A stretch of 64,000 nt of DNA, taken from positions 620,001 through 684,000 of the forward strand of contig NZ_AZUP01000001.1 of the NCBI RefSeq assembly GCF_000527135.1, given 5' to 3'. The notes under the pieces were generated by a model, which did no database searches, had not been told where the DNA came from, and saw only the letters and a program-made list of their open reading frames with translations. Shown here in pieces: positions 1 through 8,422 of the stretch (positions are counted from its first letter, which is position 1; every line of letters begins with the position of its first letter). This DNA comes from Methyloversatilis discipulorum (lineage in GTDB: Bacteria; Pseudomonadota; Gammaproteobacteria; Burkholderiales; Rhodocyclaceae). Position numbers and translations under genes: made by a program.

Positions 1-1538
1 ACGGTCTGCGCGATCGGTATCCGGAAGGCCGCCAGCAGCGCCTTCGATTCCATCTCGGTCAGCACGGTGCGGCGTTCCGACAGCGCGGTTTCGATCACCA
101 GCCGGGCCGATTCCACCGACGGCGGATCGAGGTCCTGCGCCAGCGAGGCCGGCGCGTGGCGCAGCAGCTGCTGGTTGCGGTAGTAGGACGAAATGTGATG
201 GAACAGTTCGACCGCCGGCTCGGGCGAGCGGAAGGTCGGAATGTGCGCCGCCTCGAACAGCGAGCGTGCGGCGCGCACCTGGTCGCAGCCCATCCAGCAG
301 GTCATCAGCGGCTTGTTGGCGGTCTTGGCGATATCGATCACCGCCTCCGCCACCGCGGTCGGATGGGTCATCGCCTGCGGCGTCAGCAGTGTCAGCACGC
401 CATCGACGCCGGGGTCGGCCAGCACCGCTTCCAGCGCCGCGCGGTAGCGCGCATCGTCGGCATCGCCGATCAGGTCGACCGGGTTGGCGTGCGACCAGGT
501 CGGTGGCAGCGCGCGGTTCAGCGTCTCCAGGGTTTCCGGTGCCAGCTGGGCGAGCGGAATGCCGAGGTCGGCGGCGCGATCGGCGGCCATCACGCCCGGC
601 CCGCCACCGTTGGTGACGACCGCCAGCCGCTTGCCCGCGGGCTTGAAGCCGGTAAACAGCGCATTGGCGGCGGAGAACATCTGGCCCAGCGTGGACAGGC
701 GCACCACGCCGGCACGGCGCAGCGCCGCGTCGAACACGTCGTCAGCGCCCACCATGGCGCCGGTGTGCGAGGCAACCGCCCGGGTGCCGGCCGGATGACG
801 GCCGACCTTGATCGCCAGCACCGGTTTCACCCGGGCGGCGGCGCGTACCGCGCTCATGAAGCGGCGCGCATCGCGGATGCCTTCGATGTACATGAAAATG
901 CTTTCCGTCTTCGGGTCGGCAATCATGTAGTCGAGGATTTCACCGAAATCGAGATCGATCGAGGCGCCCAGCGACACCACGGTCGAAAAACCGACGCCAT
1001 TCGATTGCGCCCAGTCGAGCAATGCGGTGCAGACGGCGCCTGATTGCGAGATGAGACCGATGCTGCCCGCCTTGCCGGGCGAGCGCGCGAACGTGGCGTT
1101 CAGACCTATCGGCGGGCGCATCAGGCCCAGACAGTTGGGGCCGATGATGCGCACGCCATTGCGTTTGGCGGCGGAGCGGGTGCGGCGCACCAGTTCGGCA
1201 CCGGCCGGACCGGTCTCGGCGAAGCCGGCGCTGATCACGATGGCCGCCTTGATGCCGGCGCGACCGCATTCGTCGATCAGGCCGGGTACCGTGCGTGCCG
1301 GCGTGCAGATGATGACCAGGTCGGGCCGCTTGCGCAGATCGTCGATGCGCGCCACGCAGGGCACGCCGAATACCGCCTTGTGTTTCGGATTGATGGCGTG
1401 CAGCTCGCCGCTGAACTGCGCGTCCAGCATGTTGCGGACGATGACCGCGCCGATCGAGTCGGGCCGCTCGCTGGCGCCGATGATGGCCACCGACTGCGGC
1501 TCGAACATGGATTTGAGGTAGTGCTCGTACTGCATCAT
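1..1538 (-). CDS. Acetate--CoA ligase (ADP-forming type) family protein, 3' end outside window
   Basis: The reading frame enters from the left edge on the minus strand and begins at one of two adjacent ATGs (1538 or 1535); a GGGAG lies just upstream and fits the second ATG slightly better. The 512 visible residues read as the CoA-binding and ligase domains of NDP-forming acyl-CoA synthetases: an N-terminal Rossmann segment with SVAIIGASERPDSIG near residue 15, then RIIGPNCLGLM and ISQSGAVCTALLDWA, and later TNGGGPGVMAAD. These proteins make acetyl- or acyl-CoA from the acid, ATP and CoA; in proteobacteria the same frame often continues into an ATP-grasp and a GNAT lysine acetyltransferase domain (Pat/AcsA-regulating type), which would lie outside the window. 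The family is clear; whether this copy is a ligase or a protein acetyltransferase cannot be decided here. Confidence 0.85.
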   Translation of the reverse strand, partial: MMQYEHYLKSMFEPQSVAIIGASERPDSIGAVIVRNMLDAQFSGELHAINPKHKAVFGVPCVARIDDLRKRPDLVIICTPARTVPGLIDECGRAGIKAAIVISAGFAETGPAGAELVRRTRSAAKRNGVRIIGPNCLGLMRPPIGLNATFARSPGKAGSIGLISQSGAVCTALLDWAQSNGVGFSTVVSLGASIDLDFGEILDYMIADPKTESIFMYIEGIRDARRFMSAVRAAARVKPVLAIKVGRHPAGTRAVASHTGAMVGADDVFDAALRRAGVVRLSTLGQMFSAANALFTGFKPAGKRLAVVTNGGGPGVMAADRAADLGIPLAQLAPETLETLNRALPPTWSHANPVDLIGDADDARYRAALEAVLADPGVDGVLTLLTPQAMTHPTAVAEAVIDIAKTANKPLMTCWMGCDQVRAARSLFEAAHIPTFRSPEPAVELFHHISSYYRNQQLLRHAPASLAQDLDPPSVESARLVIETALSERRTVLTEMESKALLAAFRIPIAQT

Positions 1539-1630
1539 GAACTCCCGTGTCTGGGAAGGCTTTCAGGCAGTGTGGGGTGTCCGCCCTGCGCGCTTCCGTG
1601 AGCAGTGCGCCCGTGCACGTTGGACCCCAG

Positions 1631-1672
1631 TATATTGCATTGCAACATAAATGCCGCTTGTGGAAATCCACA
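1631..1672. promoter_or_regulatory. Two short palindromes upstream of the acyl-CoA synthetase gene
   Basis: The 182-bp gap between the synthetase gene and the kinase gene holds an 11-bp palindrome, TTGCA-T-TGCAA (1635-1645), and a second, TGTGG-AAAT-CCACA (1659-1672). On the minus strand a TATACT (possible -10) abuts the first palindrome, so a protein bound there would sit on the promoter of the synthetase gene. Seen: the symmetry. Inferred: operator function. I know no regulator with exactly this site. Confidence 0.3.
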
Positions 1673-1720
1673 CTTCGCGGCGAGTGTGGTGCGCAGCCTA
1701 CATCCTTGCGTCGGCTGCCG

Positions 1721-3427
1721 TCAGTGTGTCGGGTCGGGCAGCGTGAAGTAGAAGCAGGCGCCCTTGTCCGGTGCGCCTTCGGCCCAGATGCGGCCGCCGT
1801 GGCGGTTGACGATGCGCTGCACGGTGGCCAGGCCGATGCCGGTGCCGCTGCGGTCCGACTGATCGTGCAGACGATTGAAAGGCTTGAACAGCTGCGCTGC
1901 GTGCGCCATGTCGAAGCCGATGCCGTTGTCGCGGATGTGGAACACCACTTCGCGGTTGCGCAGGCGGGCATCGAACTCGATCTCGGCCGTCTCGCGGCCG
2001 GCGGTGAAGGTCCAGGCATTGCGCAGCAGGTGCTCCAGCAGCACGCGCGCCAGCATCGGGTCGACGCGCGCCATCAGGTGCATGCCGATGGCCAGTTTGC
2101 CCTCGCGCTCGGGCGACTCCGCACGCAGGTCGCGCATGATGGCGCGCGCCAGCGCCGACAGGTCGACCTCGGCGCGGCTGATCGGCGTGCGCGTGAGCCG
2201 GCCCAGTTCGAGCAGATCGTCGATCAGCGTGGACAGCTTCTGCGAAGCGGCGCGGATGCGTGCGAGGTGGCTGTGCGCCTGCGTATCCAGCTGGTCGCCG
2301 TAGTCTTCCAGGATGATCTGCGAAAAGCCGTCGATCGCGCGCAGCGGGTTGCGCAGGTCGTGCGATACCGAGTACGAGAAGGCCTCCAGTTCGCGGTTGG
2401 ACGCCTCCAGCTCGGCGGTGCGGCGCTTCACGCGGCGCTCCAGTTCGGCATTCATGTCGTACAGCGTCGCCTCGGCCTGTTTGCGCTGGGTGATGTCCTC
2501 GATGCTGCCGGACAGACTCTCCAGCTTGCCGTTGCCGTCGAAACGGGCGCCGATGGCGATTTCCAGCCAGCGTGCCGACGCGCTGCCGGTACCGGTACGC
2601 ACCTCGATCTGCATCGAATCGCGGCGGCCGTCGAGCATGGGCTCCAGCCGTGCCAGCAGATAGCGCGCCTCGTCCTTGCTGAGCCAGCGCAGGATGCGCT
2701 GGCCGATGGCCTGGTTCACCGGCTGACCGGTCAGCGTTTCCCAGGCGCGGTTCAGGTAGGTGAAACGGCCGCGGGCGTCGATGCGGAAGATGACTTCGCG
2801 CAGGTGATTCACCATTTCGCGGTGTCGCGTCTCGACTTCGCGCAGTGCCCGGGTTGACTGCACGAAGGCGGTTTCGTCGCGGCCGGTACCGCGATAGCCG
2901 CACAGCTGGCCGCTGCCGTCGGTGATCGGGCGCCCGCGCAGCTCGATGTGGCGCACCACGCCGTCCGGCCGGTGCAGCACCAGGTGAAGCTGCAGCGATT
3001 TGCCGCTCTGGAACTGGCGGTGACATTCCTCCCAGTCGCCGTGCACCGGCGACAGGGCGTTGATTTCCCACAGGCGACGGTTGCGCACGGCGCGCTGGTC
3101 CAGTGCGCTGGCCAGGTGACCTTCGGCGCGCGAATACTGAAGGCGCAACGCGGCGTCGGTTTCCCAGTGCCAGTCGGTTGCCAGATCGGTGTAGTCGCGC
3201 AGGCGAGCGGCGTCGAGCCGGTGCTGCTCGACCTCCCGTGACAGCCTGTCCTGCTCGCGCAGCGCGAGCACGCCGATGCCGAGGCTGGCGGCCAGCACCG
3301 CGAGCCCGACCGGCAGCGACTCGGTGGCGGCGAGCGCAGCGGCGAGCAGGGCGAGCGGCAGTGCGCGCCACAGAAAGAATGTCCGTGCGCCACGGGTGGG
3401 CGGCGGAAGGTCCGGAGAGCGGAACAT
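1721..3427 (-). CDS. Membrane-anchored PAS sensor histidine kinase
   Basis: Sensor kinase of 568 residues. The ATG at 3427 is preferred over a 29-residue longer frame because AGGA lies six bases upstream and the extension has no family character. A hydrophobic N-terminal stretch (about residues 15-55) looks like one or two membrane helices, followed by two PAS-like segments (roughly 80-190 and 200-320, with RFTYLNRAWETLTGQP in the second), a short coiled linker, the phospho-acceptor box with SYSVSHDLRNPLRAIDGF (His356), and an ATPase domain with DNGIGFD and GTGIGLATV. It resembles the phytochrome-type kinases without the photosensory domain. No response regulator is adjacent, so it is an orphan; its signal is unknown. 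The methyltransferase gene starts divergently 69 bp away. Confidence 0.88.
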   Translation of the reverse strand: MFRSPDLPPPTRGARTFFLWRALPLALLAAALAATESLPVGLAVLAASLGIGVLALREQDRLSREVEQHRLDAARLRDYTDLATDWHWETDAALRLQYSRAEGHLASALDQRAVRNRRLWEINALSPVHGDWEECHRQFQSGKSLQLHLVLHRPDGVVRHIELRGRPITDGSGQLCGYRGTGRDETAFVQSTRALREVETRHREMVNHLREVIFRIDARGRFTYLNRAWETLTGQPVNQAIGQRILRWLSKDEARYLLARLEPMLDGRRDSMQIEVRTGTGSASARWLEIAIGARFDGNGKLESLSGSIEDITQRKQAEATLYDMNAELERRVKRRTAELEASNRELEAFSYSVSHDLRNPLRAIDGFSQIILEDYGDQLDTQAHSHLARIRAASQKLSTLIDDLLELGRLTRTPISRAEVDLSALARAIMRDLRAESPEREGKLAIGMHLMARVDPMLARVLLEHLLRNAWTFTAGRETAEIEFDARLRNREVVFHIRDNGIGFDMAHAAQLFKPFNRLHDQSDRSGTGIGLATVQRIVNRHGGRIWAEGAPDKGACFYFTLPDPTH

Positions 3428-3496
3428 TATTGTCCTTGGTATGCCCGGGATGATAATGCGACCCCTCGACACGAAAACCCGAATAAGGGCCCGCAG

Positions 3497-4048
3497 ATGG
3501 CATCTCATCCTCATTTTTCAATGCAGGACGCGTCGGATTGGGTCGCGCGTTTCGGCGCACTGATCCCGCACGGCGCCGACGTGCTCGACCTGGCCTGCGG
3601 CGGTGGTCGCCATGCGCGCTGGCTGGCCGGGCGCGATCTGAACGTGCTGGCGGCCGACCGTGACGCCGCCGCGCTGGCGACGCTGGACGGGCAGCCGCGC
3701 ATCCGCACGCTGTGCGCCGACCTTGAGGAGGGCGACTGGCCGTGGGGCGAAGCCTGCTTCGATGCCGTGGTGGTGACCCGCTACCTGTTCCGGCCGCGGC
3801 TGAATCGAGTCGCCGCATTGCTCAAGCCCGGCGGCCTGCTGATCTACGAAACCTTCATGGACGGCAATGCGCGCTTCGGCAAGCCGTCGAACCCCGATTT
3901 CCTGCTGCGCCCGCACGAACTGCTGGATTGGGTGCGCGGCTGGGGCAGCGTGATCGCTTTCGAACAGGGCGAGATCGCCCGTCCGGTGCCAGCGATGATT
4001 CAGCGCATCTGCGCGGTGCGCTCGGACGTGCTGCCGGTGCTGAGCTGA
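3497..4048 (+). CDS. Class I SAM-dependent methyltransferase (TehB-like)
   Basis: A 183-residue soluble methyltransferase. The SAM-binding motif I is VLDLACGGGRHARWLAG at about residues 30-46, an acidic residue ends strand 2 (VLAADRD), and FDAVVVTRYLFRP plus LKPGGLLIYETFM give motifs IV and VI. It resembles small TehB-type/thiopurine-type methyltransferases that act on small molecules, but the substrate cannot be read from the sequence. AAGGG lies seven bases before the ATG. Its last 49 bp overlap the 3' end of convergent mnmH (stop at 4000), so the two genes share coding DNA on opposite strands. The neighbourhood has selenium-related genes, so an organo-selenium or tellurium role is possible but unproven. 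Confidence 0.8.
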   Translation: MASHPHFSMQDASDWVARFGALIPHGADVLDLACGGGRHARWLAGRDLNVLAADRDAAALATLDGQPRIRTLCADLEEGDWPWGEACFDAVVVTRYLFRPRLNRVAALLKPGGLLIYETFMDGNARFGKPSNPDFLLRPHELLDWVRGWGSVIAFEQGEIARPVPAMIQRICAVRSDVLPVLS

Positions 4049-5118
4049 GCGGCGGCGGCGGCGATCTGCCCGGCCAGACTATCGATGCCTGCATCGTCCA
4101 GCCGCTCGGCGGTGACGGTCGGGGCATCGGTGTGGCGGCTGAAGTTGTTCGACTGCGAGCGGCGGTACAGCGGGTCGTAGTGCTGTTCGAGCAGGCCCGC
4201 AACCAGCTCGGCCCACTGCCCGGCGCGCGCGAGTGCGGACCAGGTCGCCACAGTGTCGCGGCCGCGTAGCTCGATCAGACGCTCCAGCCGTTCGATCAGC
4301 GCTTCGGCGTCCTGCGTCATGTAGTCGTAGTCGCGCAGAAGGAATTCGGTGCGTGGCGCCGCCGGCACCTCGATGCGGATGCAGGGGGCGGCGCGCAACC
4401 GGTCGATCAGTGCGTCCGGCACGGTGACCAGCCCGATGCGGCGGCTTTCCGCCTCGGCGAACACCGGGCGCGCCGGGTCGAGTGCCGACAGCACGTGCAG
4501 CAGGCGCGACTCGAACAGTTTCTGCGGCGGCTGGTCGATGCCGGGCTGGCGGCCGAGTACCGAGCCCTTGTGCGCCGCCAGCGCCTCCAGGTCCAGCACC
4601 TGTTCGCCGCGTGCGGCCAGGCGTTCGAGCACGCGGCTCTTCGCGCTGCCGGTCGGGCCGCTGACCACGCGGAAATCGAAAGCGGCCGGCAGTGCCGCCA
4701 GCCGCGCCAGCACGTCGCGCCGATAGGCTTTGTAACCGCCTTCGAGCTGGTGGGCATCCCAGCCGACCTGGCGGAATATCGTGACGAAGGCGCCGCTGCG
4801 CTTGCCGCCGCGCCAGCAGTAGATCAGCGGCCGCCAGTCCGGCCCCTTGTCCTGGAAGCGTTCGAGCAGGTGACGGCCGATATTGATCGCCACCAGCGCC
4901 GCGCCGCGCCGCCGGGCGACGAAGGGCGACACCTGCTTGTACAGCGTACCGATCTCCGCCCGCTGTTCGTTGTCGAGCGCCGGGCAGTTGATGGCGCCCG
5001 GTACATGGTCGAGCGCGAATTCGGCCGGTGAGCGGGTGTCGATGATGGCGTCGAAGCCGTAGAGCTGGTCGACCTGGGCGATGCCGGCCGGGCGGCGCTG
5101 GCCGGAAGGGGCGTTCAT
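4000..5118 (-). CDS. mnmH: tRNA 2-selenouridine/geranyl-2-thiouridine synthase
   Basis: MnmH (SelU/YbbB) replaces the sulfur of 2-thiouridine at the wobble base of Lys, Glu and Gln tRNAs with selenium, using selenophosphate, through a geranylated intermediate. The 372-residue protein has the two expected parts: an N-terminal rhodanese domain with the catalytic YCWRGGKRSGA (Cys101), and a P-loop domain with VVSGPTGSAKSRVLERL near residue 155, then LDLEALAAHKGSVLG and FAEAESRRIG. The P-loop has Ala where a Gly is usual (GSAKS rather than GSGKS). The start at 5118 matches the family N-terminus; 42 upstream codons of the open frame were dropped. A selenophosphate synthetase (SelD) is required but none lies in the window. 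The 3' end overlaps the convergent methyltransferase gene by 49 bp. Confidence 0.93.
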   Translation of the reverse strand: MNAPSGQRRPAGIAQVDQLYGFDAIIDTRSPAEFALDHVPGAINCPALDNEQRAEIGTLYKQVSPFVARRRGAALVAINIGRHLLERFQDKGPDWRPLIYCWRGGKRSGAFVTIFRQVGWDAHQLEGGYKAYRRDVLARLAALPAAFDFRVVSGPTGSAKSRVLERLAARGEQVLDLEALAAHKGSVLGRQPGIDQPPQKLFESRLLHVLSALDPARPVFAEAESRRIGLVTVPDALIDRLRAAPCIRIEVPAAPRTEFLLRDYDYMTQDAEALIERLERLIELRGRDTVATWSALARAGQWAELVAGLLEQHYDPLYRRSQSNNFSRHTDAPTVTAERLDDAGIDSLAGQIAAAAAQLSTGSTSERTAQMR

Positions 5119-5161
5119 GCAGCGGGTGTCCTGTCTGTTCGTGGTGTGCGCGTCGGCGTGC

Positions 5162-5785
5162 TCAGCGCCGCGCCAGCGGCTTGCCGAGCAGGGCGCGGAG
5201 CGGCGTCCATACATTGTCCACGATGCGCGGCTGCGCCGCAGCAACCGGATGGATGCCGTCTGGCAGGAACTGCTGCGGATCGGTGGCGAAGCCGTCGAGC
5301 AGGAAGGGCAGCAGCGCCGAGCCGGTGGACTTCGCCACCTCGGAAAAGGTGGCGGCGAACTTTTGCGTGTAGTCGGGGCCGTAGTTCGGCGGCAGCTGCA
5401 TACCGGCGATCAGCACCTTGGCGCCGCCAGCCTGCGCCTTGCGCGTCATGCTTTCCAGGTTGTCGCGCATCGTTTTCAGCGACAGGCCGCGCAGGCCGTC
5501 GTTGGCACCCAGTGCGATGATGACGATGGCAGGCTTGTGTGCGGCCAGCGCGGCGTCGATGCGCGACAATCCGTTGGCGGTGGTGTCGCCGCTGGTGCTG
5601 GCGTTGACCACCGCATGACCGTAACCGGACTGCTTCAGCCTGTCGCCGAGCAATACCGGCCAGGCTTCCTGCTGGCGCAGGCCGTAGCCCGCGGACAGAC
5701 TGTCGCCGACCACCAGCACGGTCTGCGCGGCGGCGGGCAGGGCGGTAAGAAACACGACAAACAGGGACCACAGAAGCTTCTTCAT
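5162..5785 (-). CDS. tesA: SGNH esterase TesA (acyl-CoA thioesterase I / arylesterase)
   Basis: Periplasmic multifunctional thioesterase/lysophospholipase of 207 residues. A signal peptide (residues 1-20, ending ALPAAA) is followed by block I VVGDSLSAGYG with nucleophile Ser29, block III GANDGLRG, and block V DGIHPVA with the catalytic Asp/His pair. The start at 5785 is chosen because it begins the signal peptide; 24 further upstream codons lack family character. The start codon shares two bases with the start of divergent ybbA (CATG), the arrangement also known for tesA/ybbA in Escherichia coli. It lies 43 bp beyond mnmH on the same strand. Confidence 0.92.
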   Translation of the reverse strand: MKKLLWSLFVVFLTALPAAAQTVLVVGDSLSAGYGLRQQEAWPVLLGDRLKQSGYGHAVVNASTSGDTTANGLSRIDAALAAHKPAIVIIALGANDGLRGLSLKTMRDNLESMTRKAQAGGAKVLIAGMQLPPNYGPDYTQKFAATFSEVAKSTGSALLPFLLDGFATDPQQFLPDGIHPVAAAQPRIVDNVWTPLRALLGKPLARR

Positions 5786-6473
5786 GCCTACAGACACTCC
5801 GCAATCAGGCCCGCTGCTCGAAGTCAGCGGGCTGGGAAAACAGGTCAGCAGCGGCAACGCGCCACTGCAAATCCTTCAGGATATCGCCTTCGAGGTCGGG
5901 GCCGGCGAGGCGCTGGCCATCGTCGGTGCCAGCGGTTCCGGCAAATCGACGCTGCTCGGGCTGCTTGCCGGTCTTGACCTGCCGAGCGCCGGTTCGGTTC
6001 GCATTGCCGGCCAGGACATCTTTTCGCTCGATGAGGACGCACGGGCCGAATTGCGCGGCGACAAGGTGGGCTTCGTGTTCCAGTCCTTCCAGCTGCTGCC
6101 GGCGCTGACGGCGCTCGAAAACGTCATGCTGCCGCTGGAACTGGCCAACGCCGAGCGTGTGCGCGAGCGCTCGGTCGCCCTGCTCGAACGCGTCGGCCTG
6201 GGCGGCCGGCTGACCCACTATCCGCGCCAGCTGTCCGGCGGCGAACAGCAGCGCGTCGCACTCGCCCGCGCCTTCGCGCCCGAGCCGCAGCTGCTGCTGG
6301 CCGACGAACCGACCGGCAACCTCGATGCGGCGACCGGCGCCTCAATCATCGACCTGATGTTCGAAATGAACGCCGAACAGGGTACGACTCTGGTGCTGGT
6401 GACGCACGATGAAGCGCTGGCCGCCCGCTGCAGCCGACGCATCCGGCTGGCTGCCGGGCGCATGGCGGCTTAG
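5784..6473 (+). CDS. ybbA: ABC transporter ATP-binding protein YbbA (LolD/MacB class)
   Basis: A 229-residue ATPase of the lipoprotein-release/MacB class. Walker A is GASGSGKSTLLG, Q-loop FVFQSFQLLPALTALENV, signature LSGGEQQRVALARA, Walker B LLLADEPTGNLD, and switch His in VTHDEALA. In enterobacteria ybbA is followed by the large permease gene ybbP, and the pair is thought to move substrates across the periplasm with TesA encoded divergently. Here no permease follows: the next gene is on the other strand after a 123-bp gap without recognisable signals. The permease is either elsewhere in the genome or lost. Confidence 0.9.
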   Translation: MPTDTPQSGPLLEVSGLGKQVSSGNAPLQILQDIAFEVGAGEALAIVGASGSGKSTLLGLLAGLDLPSAGSVRIAGQDIFSLDEDARAELRGDKVGFVFQSFQLLPALTALENVMLPLELANAERVRERSVALLERVGLGGRLTHYPRQLSGGEQQRVALARAFAPEPQLLLADEPTGNLDAATGASIIDLMFEMNAEQGTTLVLVTHDEALAARCSRRIRLAAGRMAA

Positions 6474-6596
6474 CGGCCGGAGGTCGCCGTCGCCTGCGGG
6501 CCTCTGACCGTGCCCGCGCGCGGATTGCCGGAGCGACACTGGCCGCGACGCGGCTTCGGCACGGGCGCCGCGCCTGTGCCCCCGAACTGATCGTCC

Positions 6597-7694
6597 TCAG
6601 CCCGCGGCCGTCTCGCTGTCAGCCTGCGGATCGAAGCGGCGCACGAAGCCGCGGTCTATCACGTCCTTCCAGCGCCAGACCCAGTCACCCTTGAGCACCC
6701 AGCCGCCGCGCGCGGCGATGGCGTGGCGGCGGCCGCAGGCGAGGAGCATCAGCGCGTGCCGCTGCGCACGCCAGTCGAGCGGCGGCTGACCGGCCAGCAC
6801 GCGTGCGATGTTGGCGGCCAGCGGTGGTCCGGCGCGCACCGCGTAGACCCCCGACTTCGGCCGCGGCGATGCACTCAGCGTTGCGACGTCGCCGGCGGCG
6901 AACACCTCGGGGTGCGAGGTCGATTGCAGCGTGGCACCGACATCGACGAAGCCGCGCGCGTCCAGCGCCAGTCCGCTGCCCCGCAGCCAGGCCGGTGCTG
7001 CGGCGCCGGTGGCGAGCACGGTGAAATCGCTGGCGAGGGTGCGGCCGTCGTCCAGCCGGATGGCGTCCGCGTCGATCCGCGTGACGGCTGCGCCGGTGAC
7101 GACATCGATGTGCTGACGAGCGAGTTCGGCGCCGATGCTGCGCTGCAGCCGCTCTCCCAGTCCGCCGAGTGGCGTGGCGCCGCGCTCGATCAATGTGCAG
7201 TGCGCTGCGGGCCAGCGGTGGTGCAAGGCCATCACCACCTCGACGCCGGCCGCGCCGCCGCCCAGCACGCTGACGGCAGCCGGCGTCACGACTGCGCAGC
7301 GCGCGAGCAGGTCGGCGATCGGCTTCACCGGCTGCGCGTACTCGGCCGCGCCGGGAATGTCGGGGCGCTGCGGGGTCGAACCAGTGTCGATGGACAGCAG
7401 GTCGTAGTCGATCACTTCGCCGCCGGCCAGCGTGATCCGGCGGTGTGTGCCGTCGATGCCGATGGCGCGATCCAGCATGAGCTGGCAGCCGGCGCGTTCG
7501 GCCAGCGGGCGCAGGTCGATGCAGGCCTGACGCGCACCGTAGTGACCAGCCAGCACGCCGGGCAGCATGCCGGAGTAGGGCGTCAATGCCTCGGGCGTGA
7601 TCAGACGGATGTCGGCGTCCGGCCGCTGTCGGGCGAAGGCTTCGAGCACGAAGAGCTGGGCGTGGCCGCCGCCGAGCAGTACCAGCTTTGTCAT
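6597..7694 (-). CDS. FAD-dependent oxidoreductase of the SelD N-terminal domain type
   Basis: A 365-residue pyridine-nucleotide-disulfide-type flavoprotein. It has the FAD dinucleotide motif LVLLGGGHAQLFVLEAF at the N-terminus, the family-typical YSGMLPGVLAGHY near residue 41, a second nucleotide-binding motif SVLGGGAAGVEVVMAL around residue 143, and an FAD-closing VFAAGDVA. This subfamily (as I recall, TIGR03169) also occurs fused to the N-terminus of selenophosphate synthetase SelD; here it is free-standing and no SelD domain follows. It is the last gene of the eight-gene operon and overlaps the DUF3047 gene by 4 bp. An NDH-2-like or sulfide-quinone-reductase-like activity is possible, but the electron partner is unknown. 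Confidence 0.85.
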   Translation of the reverse strand: MTKLVLLGGGHAQLFVLEAFARQRPDADIRLITPEALTPYSGMLPGVLAGHYGARQACIDLRPLAERAGCQLMLDRAIGIDGTHRRITLAGGEVIDYDLLSIDTGSTPQRPDIPGAAEYAQPVKPIADLLARCAVVTPAAVSVLGGGAAGVEVVMALHHRWPAAHCTLIERGATPLGGLGERLQRSIGAELARQHIDVVTGAAVTRIDADAIRLDDGRTLASDFTVLATGAAAPAWLRGSGLALDARGFVDVGATLQSTSHPEVFAAGDVATLSASPRPKSGVYAVRAGPPLAANIARVLAGQPPLDWRAQRHALMLLACGRRHAIAARGGWVLKGDWVWRWKDVIDRGFVRRFDPQADSETAAG

Positions 7695-8422
7695 GGCAGC
7701 GGCTGGGCGTCGAGCGACAGGTCGCCGAAATGGCCGAGCGAACTGCCGGCGGTGTTGTCGGTGTCGGCCGCGACGACGACGCCGATCACCGGCGGAGCGT
7801 CCTCGCCGAAGGCTTCGCGGAAGTCGTCGCGCAGGTTGCGGCTGGCATTGCGCCAGACGCCGGTCGGCGCGCCGTCGCCCTCGACCGCGATCATGCGCAC
7901 GCGATCGGTGTAGGCGCTCCAGGCGCGCGTGCCCGCAGGCACGCGGTTGTCCCAGACGTAGCAGAGCACGGCGGCGGGCACCTGGTCGCCGTGCAGCGCG
8001 CGGGCGATGCGCAGCTTCGTGCGGGCTCCGAAGGGCAGCTTGGCGATGTCGTAGTCAAACAGCACATAGACGCGCAGCACGTAGTCGTCGCCGTCGCGAG
8101 TGGCGAAGCGGTTGCCGGCCGGCAGACGGTCGGCGCGCCAGCGCCAGTTCAGCCAGGGCGTTGCGGTGGTGTCGAAGCGGCCGGCGTGGATCAGCGCCGA
8201 CGCGGCATTGACGGCTTCGGCGCGCAGCACGGTCTGCCCGTCCAGCGCGCTCAGGCGGAAGTCGGCCGGTGCGGCCTTCCCACCCAGCGTCCACGGTGTC
8301 CAGCCGGCGATGGCGGCACCGGCTGACTGCGACGAAAAGCGCGGCAATGCGCTGTCCGCACACACCTCGCCGGCCAGCGCCAGCGCGGCCGCCCACAGCA
8401 GCAGGCGCAGACGGGTCAGCAT
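7691..8422 (-). CDS. Exported DUF3047 family protein
   Basis: A 243-residue protein of unknown function. The start at 8422 gives a clear signal peptide (MLTRLRLLLWAAALALAGEV, then CADSALP), so it is probably periplasmic; a lipoprotein is less likely because the box before Cys is GEVC. The mature part has the DUF3047 pattern: an aromatic-rich segment LNWRWRADRLPAGNRFATRDGDDY, then LCYVWDNRVPAGT and VVAADTDNTAGSS near the end, which suggests a jelly-roll or carbohydrate-binding-like fold, though that is a guess. It overlaps the upstream glycosyltransferase gene by 7 bp and the downstream flavoprotein gene by 4 bp, so it is translationally coupled to both. Confidence 0.8.
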   Translation of the reverse strand: MLTRLRLLLWAAALALAGEVCADSALPRFSSQSAGAAIAGWTPWTLGGKAAPADFRLSALDGQTVLRAEAVNAASALIHAGRFDTTATPWLNWRWRADRLPAGNRFATRDGDDYVLRVYVLFDYDIAKLPFGARTKLRIARALHGDQVPAAVLCYVWDNRVPAGTRAWSAYTDRVRMIAVEGDGAPTGVWRNASRNLRDDFREAFGEDAPPVIGVVVAADTDNTAGSSLGHFGDLSLDAQPLP

